Of a stretch of DNA of 64,000 nucleotides, positions 38,619 to 50,358 are shown one piece after another. Each line of letters begins with the position of its first letter. Within the stretch, counting starts at the first letter, position 1. Origin of the DNA: Nigrospora sphaerica (Eukaryota > Ascomycota > Sordariomycetes > Amphisphaeriales > Apiosporaceae). The stretch spans positions 6,138,001-6,202,000 of the forward strand of contig JAGVVL010000001.1 of NCBI GenBank assembly GCA_018287875.1, given 5' to 3'. The notes beneath the pieces were generated by a model. That model searched no databases and had not been told where the DNA came from. It worked only from the letters and a program-made list of their open reading frames with translations. The position numbers were made by a program, and so were the translations under genes.

Positions 38619-41339
38619 AGCGCCGCTTCTTGCGAGAGCCACTAATTCCCTCGACGACACGTGCACTGGCGCATGTGCCAGACGCAGACCTGCCATGCGC
38701 TGGGAACTGTGGCAAGGCACTCCCCCCTTCCCTTCCCTCTTCCTTCTCCTCCCTGCCCGTCTTCTCTCCCTTACCCGGCGCATCTTCCTTTTGCCCATCG
38801 ATCTTCCCTACCCGAAGCAGCAATGCTCATCGCCCGCCGCGCGGATCCTTGCGCAGATCGTCGACTGCCGCAAAGGGGGGGGGCCTGTGCTTTCCCGCGC
38901 ATCTTTCTCACCCCCCCAGCGACACCCGACAGCCGTCTTGCGCCTGCTTCCGGAGCTCTTCGGACACGCAGGAACAGACGGCCATTCGCACATCCGAGGC
39001 AGTTCCGCGCCTCCCCTTCTGGCCCGTTGTCGCACCCAATGACGCCGCTGTCACGACTACCGGTGTTTCGTCTATCCATGCGTTCGTGCCCGGGCGAGTG
39101 AGCGCGCGAGCGAAGGACTGCCCACGAGCCTCCTGGCCCGTGGATCACCCAGCCGTCACGACGCCGTGTGGGCACGGCACAAATCCCCGGGGCGAAACAT
39201 GGCGCCTCGTTGACCAGCCCTTCCTTTCTTCTGCATGCAGATCGCGCGCCGCGTAGCCAGCACGCGCTGGAACTAGACAACGGCTTAGCTGTTGCTTTTC
39301 CTTGATAGCTTCTTCCTTTTGCGGCCAAAAAAATCCTGCTCGCGCCGTCATTCCCAGTGACCTGAGCCCGTCGACGCCAGGGTGTTTGTTCAAGCCGTCG
39401 GACGGCCACGACGGATGGCTGGGTCTGCCCGCCGCGAGGCGTCTCACGCCTCCCCCAGGCTCGGGCTTTGCATGTTCGAGACCCTGTGCGGCCGGAGATT
39501 CAGCGTCTGGCCGGTGAGACACCAGACAACCATGGCCACGACGACTAGTCTACGAGAATGCGGCCCTGCCGAGGCAGTTTGGGGCGGGGGGAAGCATACG
39601 TAGTCTCCGGGACCGGCTTCGTTCTATGCTATGTCCTGCGGGCCGCGGCTTCATACCAGCCGGCTACCTAGTAAGACAAGGAAACCTCGGCAGATGCGCC
39701 CCCTCTGCCGCACAAGGGGGAGCAACAGCCGGCGTAAACCTGTCTTTGAGACGCCGAACATGCTTTCTGCAGTGTATCGTGCCACCCGAAAGTCAAATGC
39801 AGTGACGAGGCCGCATGTGCATACTCGGGATGCCTCGCTCGTTTGGCAGCAGCCTTCGCGCGGAAGGCGAAACGTGGCAACTCATCCTGTGGGTCAGGTC
39901 CGTGACAGGAGCGCAGGTGCATGGCTGGGCCACCACGGCGCTGGGCAGCAAGCCCGCATGTGTCGTCGCGTGGCCGCCATGATGTGGCCTCCTGCCTGCA
40001 GAGGTTGTGAGGAAAGGACTTTGACCCTGCTCACACATGGCTCCTGGGCTCGCAGAGCACGCGCGTGGCTGTGATTTGGTTTCCCTGCGTCCGCCTCCTT
40101 ATCAGAGTACATGACGGCCCATCGAAGACAAAAAGCTCGCGCGCTTACGGGGATCCCTCGTGCGGTCCTGGCAGGACGCACCCACAGATGACCGGGCAGG
40201 TCTTGAACGGGGTTGTCCGGCCTTAACAGACGTTATGTCTGACAGATTTGCTCGGGCGGTCTCCATGGTCAAAGTGTGTCCTTCCTTTCTGCTTCTCGTG
40301 ACGGCGGGTCGATGGGACGCCTACATACACAGACGCGATCGATCGGCATCCGTTGCGTCCTGTGGATGATGGACTGCTCCGCGAGTGGCCCCCCATCCTC
40401 GTGGTCCGCCGTACCCTGGCCACGGACCCGGGTTGCCCTCGCAAATGCGTGGTGCGAATTCGCCCGCTCCCTCCCCTTGGTGAAGTTCCGACTGCAGAGC
40501 GCAAAGCCCACGTGAAGCCCCAGCCCCCGCGCGCGACGAGACTGAGACGGCGGGTTCGCGAAGGGCCAGTGCTTGGGTCGGTACCGTCACTGGCCGTACG
40601 GACAGCCGTCTCTAGAAGGGCCCCGGTGTTCCGTTGCGACAGCGCCTTTCTTGCTGTCCGCCGAGGACTCGGCTCGTGTTTTCCTTCGCCGGGGCGGCCG
40701 GTGCGCTCAGCCAAGGCGCCGTGGGGTGTGGCCCCCTCGCCCTGCACGAGATGGGCGAGCCGGACAGAAAAGCAGGCGTCAGTTCCCCGTCACACACTCG
40801 GAAGTTCCGGCGACAGCGAGCCCCGGTTAAAAAGGTCGTCGCCGTCGGCGAGGGGCTGATGGGCCATGGATGACGAGCGCTGGACGTCGGCGACGGTGTT
40901 TCTCCTCCCTCTGTCCGTTGTCGATCCTTGCGTGTGTATGGATTGGGGGTGTCTGCAAAGTGCGCGATGGACGTCTCCGGTTCGGGATTGAGCGTTCACC
41001 CTGCTATGCTGTATCAAGACGGCGCCGTCACGATTCATACATACCAGAGGCCTGCCGAACTATTCTATGTCGTGCCAGGCGACGTATTCTTGGGGCACGA
41101 AGAATGAACTCGGCACAGACCATCGAGAAAGAATTGTGCCAAGCGCTATCCGAATTGATGTAAATCATGACTTCAGCACATGCCACGTCGTGGCGATGTG
41201 TTCCAAGGACCTACGCGGTAGGAATTGCGCACATTGCTTTATTATACAGCAACTAGAAGCATCATCATGATTCGTATCCCCCCTTCTCCTTCTCGTCCGA
41301 CGAGGCTTCCTCCAATGGCAAGCCGGGCCGCCCATTTTC

Positions 41340-43349
41340 TCACAACTTGCTGGCAGGCCGGGCGTTCCCCACGGCCGTGATTTCGTTGTAGAGCAGTGTG
41401 GTGAGGAAGTCGGCGTAGTCCTCGCCTGTGACCTGGCCGGCAAAGTACTGGGCGGCGAGGCCGAACTTGTTCCCCTTGGGGGCGTCCTTGGCCAGCACGC
41501 TGGTCTGCTCCTTGAGGAGGCGCAGCGCGTACGCCTTGTCGACCTTCTTGCCCTCGGCCGTGCTGACGCCGTGCCGCACCCACTGCCAAAGCTGCGACCG
41601 TGAAACCTCGGCCGTCGCCGCGTCCTCCCTACCGTGACTGTCAGTCGGGGTGCTCTCTTCGCTTATCACACGTATACAACGGCGTCCCAAGACGACGCGG
41701 GCGATGTATTGGGCTTCTGCACAGGAGCTCGGCGAGGTTTGAAGCAGAGTGGGGAGGTGGCTAGAGGTGAGGCGTGCAGGGAGGTGAGAAAGGGGTAAAC
41801 TTACATGAGATAGTTGATGGGTACACAACCCACGCCACGGATCCAGGCCTCCATATAGCCGAGGCCGATGTTCAGGTTCTTTCGGATGCCCTCCTCGGTG
41901 ATCTTTCCAGGCACGTTCATGTTCAACAGGTCATTCTGGCCGATTTTGACGTCCTCACGACGCACGAACAACTGGTTAGGCGTCGGCATGTGCTCATTGA
42001 AGACGTCGGACGCAATTGCGGCCAACGCGGGGTGGGCGACCCAGGTGCTATTATGCGTTGTTAGTGACACCACCTGACGGCGGCATGTATTTATGCATCA
42101 TAGATACGGGCATCTTACCCATCGTGACCGGCACGGACCTCGCGCAGCTTGTCGGCGCGCACGCCCTCCATGGCCCGATCGTTGGCCGCCTTGTCGTCTT
42201 TGATGGGGATTTGGGCAGCCATGCCGCCCATGGCGTGGACGCCGCGCTTGTGGCAGGTCTGAATCAGGAGCTTGACCTGCGAGGTGTCAGCAGGCTTATC
42301 GCTCTCAAGCCCGAAAATCCAGCAACGAACTCACGTAGGCATCCATAAACGGCACCGTCATGGTCACGGCGCTCCGGTCCGGCAACACAAAGCTGCTGTT
42401 CTGGCGGAACTTCTTGATGACGCTGAAGATGTAGTCCCAGCGCCCGCAGTTCAAGCCGGAGCTGTGGTCGCGCAGCTCGTAAATGATCTCGTCCATTTCA
42501 AAGGCGGCCAGGATCGTCTCGATCAGCACGGTGCCGCGGATGGTGCCGCGGGCCATGCCGATGTAGTCCTGGGCGAGATTGAAAGCGTCGTTCCACAGGC
42601 GGGCCTCGAGGTGCGACTCCATCTTGGGCAAGTAGAAGTAGGGTCCGAAGCCTTGTTTGACGCTCTCGAAGGCGTTGTGGAAGAAGTACAGGCCAAAGTC
42701 AAACAGCGAGCCCGAAATGGGCTCTCCGTCCACGGTGACGTGCTTCTCCTCCAGGTGCCAGCCGCGCGGGCGGACAATAAGGGTGGGGAGCACGCGGTCG
42801 GTGCGGAGCTTGTACTCCTTCTCCCCCTGCTTGAAGCGCAACTGCCGTCGTACGGCATCGTACATGTTGACCTGGCCGTTGATCATGTTGTCCCAGGTGG
42901 GCGCACTCGAGTCTGTGGGCGCCGGTCAGCCAAGCTACCCACGCATAACTGTTGCCGTTGGCGCAGCACAAGGGGAAAAATTCCATACCTTCAAAGTCGG
43001 CCATGTAGGTCCATACGTTGGAGTTCAGGGCGTTCACCACCATCTTCCGGTCTGTCGGGCCTGTGATCTCGACGCGGCGGTCGACCAGGCCCGGGGCCGG
43101 CGGTGCCCCTTTCCAGGTGGCATTCTCGCGGATGTGCCGGGTCTCGGGCAGGAAGTCGGGTAGGTGGCCCCTGTCCAGCTCGGCCTGGCGCACCTTGCGA
43201 CGCTCGAGAAGCGCCTTGCGGGTGCCGTTGAAGGAACGGTGCAGGAGAGCCAGGAAGGCCAGGGCCTGGGGAGTGAGGATCTTCTTGTGCTCGGCCTGGA
43301 TTTCGCCCGAGACGGTAACGCCCTGTAGAATGGTTTCGGTGGATGCCAT
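41340..43349 (-). CDS. MLS1: Malate synthase, glyoxysomal/peroxisomal
   Basis: Condenses acetyl-CoA with glyoxylate to form malate, the second step specific to the glyoxylate shunt, needed for growth on acetate or fatty acids (acuE/acu-9 in other moulds). Exons are 43349-42989, 42912-42335, 42276-42119, 42047-41805 and 41628-41340, giving 542 aa, the usual length for malate synthase A. The family signature [16 protein letters not shown] spans residues 268-283. RPRGWH (169-174) and the MEDAATAE segment (447-454) carry conserved active-site residues; the Met447 codon is split by the last intron (176 bp). The protein ends ASKL, and the final SKL is a canonical PTS1 peroxisome-import signal. Fumarase follows upstream on the same strand. 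Carbon-catabolite repression and acetate induction are expected from the family; I did not identify specific operator sites. Confidence 0.97.
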
Positions 43350-43577
43350 GGTGGTGGTGGTGACCGTGGTATTGGTGTTGCGGCTATTATGAGAGCCGAA
43401 TCGAGTTTCACGTGTAAGTCACCCGCACGGTCCGGCCTATCTGGAGACGGCGTCAACGGGTGGGGTATCAATGGGCGTATTTACAAGGGAGGGGGAGGAA
43501 GGGAAACGGTTCAAGTCTCGCAATGGGAAGAGGGAAATGGTGGTTAATGATAGAGCAGGGCAGGATGTAAATGGCGT

Positions 43578-43608
<31 letters not shown>

Positions 43609-44939
43609 GTCTAAAGTATGGCTGGTCCTGGCCCGAGGGGCAGAGGGACCGAGGGCGGTTCGTCATAAGCTTCGGCATTGGAGAAGCCTCCCAACTGCCA
43701 AACGGGGACAAGGCCCAGGACGGGCGGCCGTTGCGTCGGTTGCCATGTATCACGCAAGCCGGAAATACGTACGTGTGTACCTCGCGCGGCGATGCTGGCG
43801 GGCGTGGACGAAGGGCGTGAAGGCCTCGTGCGCCGGCAAGCTTGGCGTCAGAGAGTTAAGGTGAGTGGCTACTTTGGTCTCGGACGGACGGGTCGACGTG
43901 AATGGACAGAGTTGCCGGCGGGGCGACGGAAGCGCGGCGAGCTTGTGAAAGTGTGGGGGAAAGGGCAAGGAAGGCACGGCAGCTGATGGTTTGACCACAC
44001 ATGTGCTGCCCGTGGTGACCACGCCGATACTTATTGCTATTCCATTACGTCTTCGCGCCCCTGGCATGATCGTTGGAATCGCGGTTACGACGTCTGGCCG
44101 CGGTCCGTGGTCCTGTGTCTGCCTACCATGGCCGAAACAGGCATGCCTACCGCGGCATCTCTTCGCCCCCCTTTTGGTATACCCTGGATAGGGAGAGGCA
44201 ATGGACGCCGGTCCAGGCATTGCGTAGGGCGGGCTATGACGGGCAGGAAAAGCGCCTGCTCGCTCCAACGGAAGCTTGACCCGTCTGCACATGGCAAGGC
44301 GGCCCCAGACCCAAACCCTGCAAGCCGTCGAGCGCCGCCGCGCGTGGACGAAAGCGTTGGGGATAGCCCCTCCAGTACAGGAGATTCTTAACTTCCTTTT
44401 CCCCTCTTGATCAATTCAATTACCATAATCGCACATCACGCTCGCTGCCATTGGCCGAGCGGCGTCCGATCTCGGCCGACCTTTCTCCAGCAACGAGATA
44501 ACGTCCAGATCAAGCCAGCCGCGGGCGGGTCAACAGATAGCAAGGCCCCGTTACGGGCGCCCGCGGCCGGATGCGCCCTGGCGGCTTCCAGGCCAGAGCC
44601 GAGGGCCGGCGAGACGGATACTTTCCGAGCATTGCCGAGCTCGTGCGAGCGGCCGATCCCTGCCGGAGGGGGAGCTGTTGATACGTTCCCTGCCGACCCC
44701 GGGTCCCTGGGAACGAACGCAACGACGAACCGCTGCGCCCCGCCCTTGTTGATACAGCACACTTGATTTTATTTCTTCTTATTCTACACTCTGTATTTAC
44801 ACACTAGGCCTTCCCCTAATCATTCGTACACGACGTGCGCAAGACGCTGGAGCGTCGTAGCCGCCCGCATGCTTGCTACTACTACATGGGGAAGGCGGTG
44901 CTTGTCGGCGGGCCTACGATTACCATCGTCGCTCTGCAT
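43350..44939. other. 1.6-kb promoter/intergenic region between malate synthase and fumarase
   Basis: It contains the malate synthase promoter and the 3' region of fumarase, both on the minus strand. A TG microsatellite lies at 43580-43608, about 230 bp upstream of the malate synthase ATG. No open frame here shows a domain. Confidence 0.65.
43580..43608. repeat. (TG)n microsatellite in the malate synthase upstream region
   Basis: About 14 uninterrupted TG units, roughly 230 bp upstream of the malate synthase start codon. Confidence 0.9.
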
Positions 44940-46773
44940 TTAACCCTTGTAGGGCGAGGGACCGACCATCAGCTCGGGCTTCACGAGCGTATCGAACTCG
45001 GCCTCGGTCAGCGCATTCAGCTCCATGGCGCTCTGCTTGAGCGTCAGGCCCTTCTTGTGCGCGTTCTTGGCCACCTTGCTGGCCATGTCATAGCCAATCT
45101 TGGGGTTGAGGCAGGTGACCAGCATGAGCCTGGAAGAAGTCGGTTAGCGGGGGAGGGCAGGCCCATTTACTGCAAACGAGGCCAGACTTACGACTCCTTC
45201 ATGATGGTAGCAATCTTCTCCTCGTTGGCCTGCAGGCCGTGCACCAGGTTCTTCTCGAACGACGTCATGCCGTCGGCGAGCAGACGGACGCTGTGGAGCA
45301 GGTTGCGGATCACCAGGGGCTTGTAGACGTTCAGTTCAAACTGGCCGTTCATGCCACCAATCGTCGTAGCCACGTGGTTGCCCATGACCTGAGCGCAGAC
45401 CATGGTGAGCGCCTCGCACTGCGTGGGGTTGACCTTGCCCGGCATGATGGACGAGCCGGGCTCATTTTCGGGCAGGACCAGCTCGCCCAGGCCGCACCGC
45501 GGGCCGCTACCGAGGTAGCGGATATCCTGAGCGATCTTGGTGAGGGAGGCCGCCAGCGTGTTCAAGCTACCGGAAGCCTGAACGATGGCGTCGTGAGCGG
45601 CCAGCGCCTCGAACTTGTTGGGCGCCGTCTTGAACTCGGTGCCCGTCATCTTGGTCACCTCCTCGGCAATGGCCTCGGCGAAGCCCTCGAAGGTGTTGAT
45701 GCCGGTACCGACAGCGGTACCTCCCTGAGCAAGTAGTCGCAAGTCGGGCAGAGAGCTCTCCACGCGCTTGATACCAAAGTCTAGCTGGGCGACGTAGCCC
45801 GAGAACTCCTGGCCCAGGGTCAGAGGGGTGGCGTCCTGCAGATGCGTGCGTCCAATCTTGATGATGTTCTTGGCGTTGAAGTCATCCACCTTCTTCTGCA
45901 GAGCGTCGCGCAGGGACTTGATGGCCGGCAGCAGAGTACCCTCAATCTCAAGCACGGCAGCGATGTGCATCACGGTGGGGAAGGTGTCGTTGGACGAGGC
46001 GGAGCGGTTGACGTGATCGTTGGGGTGGACCGGCTTCTTGGTGCCCATGGTGCCGCCCAAGATCTCGATGGCGCGGTTGGAGATGACCTCGTTGGCGTTC
46101 ATGTTGGACTGCGTGCCAGACCCAGTCTGCCAAACAACGAGCGGGAAGTGGTCGAGCAGCTTGAGATCGGCGACCTCAGCAGCCGCTTGCTGGATGGCCT
46201 TTCCGACCTTTTCGTCTGCATGGATATATATTAGCAGGCCGTGTAAGTCGCGGCATCATGAGGAACGGGCGGCTGGAGTACAATTCGCCATGCCAAGAGC
46301 ATATACTGCTACTGGCTTAGCAAAGGGTGCGGGGATCAGGGCATACCGAGGCCATAGCGCATGTTCACGGTGGCGGCGGCGCCCTTCAGGATGCCAAAGG
46401 CCTTGACGATGGGCGGGGGCATGCGGTCCTGGGGCTGGTTGATCTTGAAGTTCTCCAGCGAGCGCTCCGTCTGGGCGCCCCAGTACTTGTCAGCAGGCAC
46501 CTGGATCTCGCCAAAGGCATCGCTCTCGGTTCGGGTCTGGTTCGACATTCTCGCGGTGGTCGCGTGTAGGTTTCTCTGGAATCGCAGGCTGGTATAGGAT
46601 GAGGCCGTAGCGAAGGAAGGTTTGGAGGCGGCCGTAGAGAAGGCGGATGCGGATGAGCTGCTGATGGCCGTCTTGCATGTGCAACCGAAGGCCACGCGCG
46701 GAGCAGCTGCCGCGTTCGGCCCAAGCAGGCGCTTGGCCGGGCCGGTAGCTGTTGCCCTTACTGATCGAAGCAT
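44940..46773 (-). CDS. FUM1: Fumarate hydratase (fumarase, class II), mitochondrial/cytosolic
   Basis: Reversible hydration of fumarate to malate in the TCA cycle; in fungi a single gene often supplies both mitochondria and cytosol. Exons are 46773-46347, 46215-45192 and 45129-44940, giving 546 aa. The first 75 residues are rich in Ala, Ser, Arg and Thr with no acidic residues, a mitochondrial presequence ([16 protein letters not shown]...). The mature enzyme starts near Met76 (46548), followed by [20 protein letters not shown]. The active-site regions [21 protein letters not shown] (His267) and the fumarate-lyase signature [10 protein letters not shown] (396-405) are all present. The C-terminus is complete (GPSPYKG). 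An in-frame ATG at 46857 would add 28 residues; I chose 46773 because the presequence is already complete from there. It is the upstream neighbour of malate synthase on the same strand. Confidence 0.97.
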
Positions 46774-47606
46774 AATGGCGCGCGCGTGACGTCTAAAAGC
46801 AGAAGAGCGTGTCCAACGTTGACAAGGATTTCCGGGCGCCGAAAAAGGATGGACCAATGGCTGCGCTCGAGCTGAGAACCTCGGTTCAAGAGATGGTCGC
46901 CGGTATAGGTGGTGGCGTAGGAATTGGACTGTATCCTAAGAGGCAGAATAGGGCTGATAGCAAACAAAAGACCCGTCGGAGTCGCTCGGGAAAATAACCG
47001 CAAAAAGTCGCAACAAGGGAGACGGCCTTGCGGAAAGCTGGCGAATTGGGCACCCCTGCTCCAAGGTAAAACACCGTCCGGTCCAGCGGGAGCTCCCGGC
47101 AAAGCCAGCTGACGTCGTTTGGAAACCACCCGCCGTCGGGCCGGCTTCACCCGATCCGCCACGGCCGCAACCAATCACCTCCCGGGAGGACCTGTATTGG
47201 CAAAGTGGGGAGAAGAGGTGAAGCCATCGTGTAATGAGAAGTAGTCACCAATTGTACCGCCCTCGATGGATGCAACCTTTCACGACTCCTGTGGTGATCA
47301 CCGTAGGCAGAAGATCCCAGCCATTACGCCACGCCCGCAAAGCTTGGGCCATGTGGCGTTTTGGTCCAGTAGAGCTTTGCACAGCTTCTAATGCTTCAAC
47401 AGGGAATACGCCCAACCCAACGTGGACGTTATTCTGGAGGGTGGTGTGAGATTGCATATTCCAGCACCATGTGCATACAAACCAAAGTATGTACTAACAC
47501 ACTGCTGTCGGCTTAGACCCGGCTGCTTGTTGACAACGAATTGATTCGTCGTAATACCCGCGGCAGGGAACCCTGATCCTATAGATGGTGTCTTATCCGT
47601 ACAAGT

Positions 47607-47620
47607 ACGGAGCACTCCGT
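47607..47620. repeat. Short inverted repeat ACGGAG-CA-CTCCGT
   Basis: A perfect 6-bp inverted repeat with a 2-bp spacer. It resembles the TACGGAGTACTCCGTA-type palindrome that is dispersed in many filamentous ascomycete genomes (resemblance from general knowledge). Confidence 0.7.
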
Positions 47621-48790
47621 GCTATACGAATTGGAGGTTGGCCGACCGCCTGAATCCGGGGGTCTAAATTGACCTCCGCTCCACCTTCGGGTCTGAGGGC
47701 GATTGAATCTATTTTTGATGCCGAGACGCCGACACGAGCTGAGCTTCGGTCAGAAGCACGAGCAAGATGGAGATTAAGTAAATAACGTGGGTGCCATGGC
47801 ACCTTAAATAGACGATTTATGATGGATGTCGCAACATAGATGGCATAGTAGGATGACATATCATGGAGGAAGAACACGTTTGGAATAATTCGGATATCCA
47901 AGCACCCATAGGTGGTCATACGATCGTGCTCTGGCGCGTATTCACTGAGAGCTTCCCCATTGGAAGCTGGAGCTCGGCGTCTGGCTAGCCAACGGGACGC
48001 TGCAACAGAATTGCTGCAAGCAAAGGTTAATCGTGCTCCGCGCTGGGCCAGCCGCCGATCGAATACGACAACGATGACAGCAGAACTCAGGGCCATGATA
48101 CATGCATCGCAGATTCCAATTTGATCCGTTGCTTCGAATTGATCCCTCCAGACAGCCACCTTACTAAGGCCCCCCGCTAGCGTTATGCAGGCCGAAAGCA
48201 CATACGGTACGATTAGAAGACGGATTCATTGGCTGATGGAGTTGTACATCCCGAATTATATCTTGTAAAAGGGCGATGGCAGCAGAGCATGCGGACCCCG
48301 ACGACGCAGTCTCGGCCGGGACCCTGATTCAAAACCCTACAGTCGGCAAGGATCACAGTCGAGGCCAGAGGGAAGCCCTTAAGACAGTCCATCCGTGATG
48401 AGGAACGTCGCGGTTAGGGGCATCTCAACTTCAGGGGGGCATCAATTCTGACGGATGGGATCAACCACATCACGTCGGGACGAGAGCGCTGAGACGGGGT
48501 GGTGGTCTTTGCTTTTCGGCCCTCCGATGGGCCTCGGCTTCGGGAGAATACGATCACGGCCACGCAAGACGGCGGCGACGGAGAGGGAGCGCGGGCCTTT
48601 ATTACGAAGTATCCAGGCGCGATGCGATGTTCCTGCGTGCAGATAGATTTCTGCAGCCCATCGCCGGGGTGTTTTGATGCGGTGCGACATGACACGATCA
48701 TGGCATCTGGCGGAGGTGAAAAGCCGGCATGCCGACCGTTGCTCGCCCGTCACTAGCCTGCTGGTAGCTAGAAGCACAAATCTACACGTG

Positions 48791-48807
48791 TTGTACGTAT
48801 CGTACAA
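48791..48807. repeat. Inverted repeat TTGTACG-TAT-CGTACAA
   Basis: A perfect 7-bp inverted repeat with a 3-bp spacer in the AT-richer part of the interval. Confidence 0.75.
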
Positions 48808-50358
48808 CGTATATTGCGGTGTCGTATGCCTTCCCTTGGCGCACGGGGGAGAGGGTGACGTACCTCTGCGCACCCGTGCCCGGTTGTGGGCACAGGAGAA
48901 TTGGTGGCTCCGTCCTTTCTGCCGCTCGGCTACAAAATAGGTGGGTCAGGCATTTTAGGTTGGACACCAGCATCAGGTACCGCGTCCAGCCATGGCGCTC
49001 TCTCGATGTAGTCTCCGGCACGGCAAACAAAGAAATATTTTACTGATGAGAGGCAGAGAGAGGTTCGTTCCACTACACAGTAGCCCGCCGTCAAACCACC
49101 CCATGCAAGCGCGGCGCGGCGCTAGTACGGGCGCAGAGCGCGACAACTCCGGTGGGTAAGAAGTAGGTACCACTACGATCCATCACAGCCGGTACTGATG
49201 CTGGAGCCTGGCCCCGTTGATCGCCATACCCCGGCCCCAGCGGCAGTCGCGATACCTGCTCCAGGCACGATCCGATATTGACAGCGGCAACAGCATTGCC
49301 AGATATAGCCGGCTAAGATTGCTTAAGATTCCTGAGAGCGGGGCCTCTTTCAGGTTTCGAGGCTGTCCGCCCCTCCATTGGCCGGCTGTCTCGCTGCCGC
49401 CGTCTCCGACACGCGACTCATCAGCGCCGAACACAGCCACGCCCTTCTCCAATTCTCTTCACAGCGAATGCCCGTCGCTGGTTTCGCCTTCGTACCTGCG
49501 CGGCCAACCCCAACGCACGCCGCACCATACAGCCCTGCCCAAGGGCGGCTGTGTCGGCACCTCAAGCTACCACCCCCAAATACCCAGCTCCTACCGAGCC
49601 TAGGCTCCACGAGAGAGGTCTTACACGCCGAGCCCTCTGCTGTACACTGCAATATATCGGGGCTCCACCCTGTGATGGCAGCCACCCTTGCTCCTTGGCG
49701 CGGGCGTGCGGGTCTCCGTTGCGTGGCAAGGATGGTGGTAGCCCTGTGGGATAGAGTTCCAAGCATGGAGCATGGGACCTTGAAGTAGCTGGACGCCAGG
49801 CAGTGAGTATGGACCCGGGGCGCCTGGTTCGGCTTCTGGTGCTGGTGATGACGGCGGTCGTTTGCTGCGCCTGTGCGCCCGCAGAACAGGACGACCGAGG
49901 CCCGCGCCAGGTGTGCGGGCGTAGACTTGCTGAGCCTCGCTCGCAGGGCCTCGTGACTACGCCGCGAGGCGCTGCCCTCTCGTACCTACTTTACTTGGCT
50001 ACCTACCCGACCTTAGGACGCCAGGTACCTTGGATATTTTGGGTAACTTACTATGCCTCTTGGCTGCGACCCTTGGGCATGCAACAGGACCGAGAGATTT
50101 GAGTGCGTGTATGCATGTGGGCGCATTCAGGGGGTGATGAAACACGGTAGATCTCGAGATCCGCGGTCAGACAAGGGCCACCAGGCAAACCCCACTGGCT
50201 TCGCAACCCTCATGTTCCGGCCTCTTCGTCCTTCTTTTAATCCATTGACGTAGCCTTCTTGTTCATCTTCTTTGTCCCTTTTGGGCCCGAACTTTGCCTG
50301 CCGCCCTACTGAACCTGCGCGGCCACCACCCGTTCCCGTCACCACCATACCACCCACC

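Larger units (their letters stand above)
28395..41339. other. 12.9-kb gene-free interval between C2H2 and malate synthase genes
   Basis: This is upstream of the minus-strand C2H2 gene and downstream of malate synthase. Open frames of up to about 240 codons exist on both strands but overlap each other, have repeat-like composition (HTHTLSL, poly-Lys from T30) and match no domain. The interval is marked by homopolymers (G17, T30, C16), GT/GA/CT microsatellites, tetranucleotide repeats and at least a dozen TAGGTA/TACCTA motifs. It may hold regulatory DNA or non-coding RNA. No protein gene is supported. Confidence 0.5.
46774..50358. other. 3.6-kb interval between divergent fumarase and VTT-protein genes
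   Basis: The promoters of both flanking genes lie here. From about 47,450 to 48,450 the DNA is AT-richer, with inverted repeats at 47607-47620 and 48791-48807. A 202-codon open frame (48201-47593, minus) has two weakly hydrophobic stretches but no recognised domain and is not accepted as a gene. TAGGTA/TACCTA motifs recur at 49161-49173 and 49981-50030. Confidence 0.55.

Noticed and set aside
46774..46857. Upstream in-frame ATG of fumarase at 46857
   Set aside because: It would add 28 residues before an already complete mitochondrial presequence. Not excluded, but the start at 46773 is simpler.
47593..48201. A 202-codon minus-strand frame with two hydrophobic stretches
   Set aside because: No domain, no convincing upstream exon, and it lies in an AT-richer patch that may be a relic. 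Kept as an observation only.
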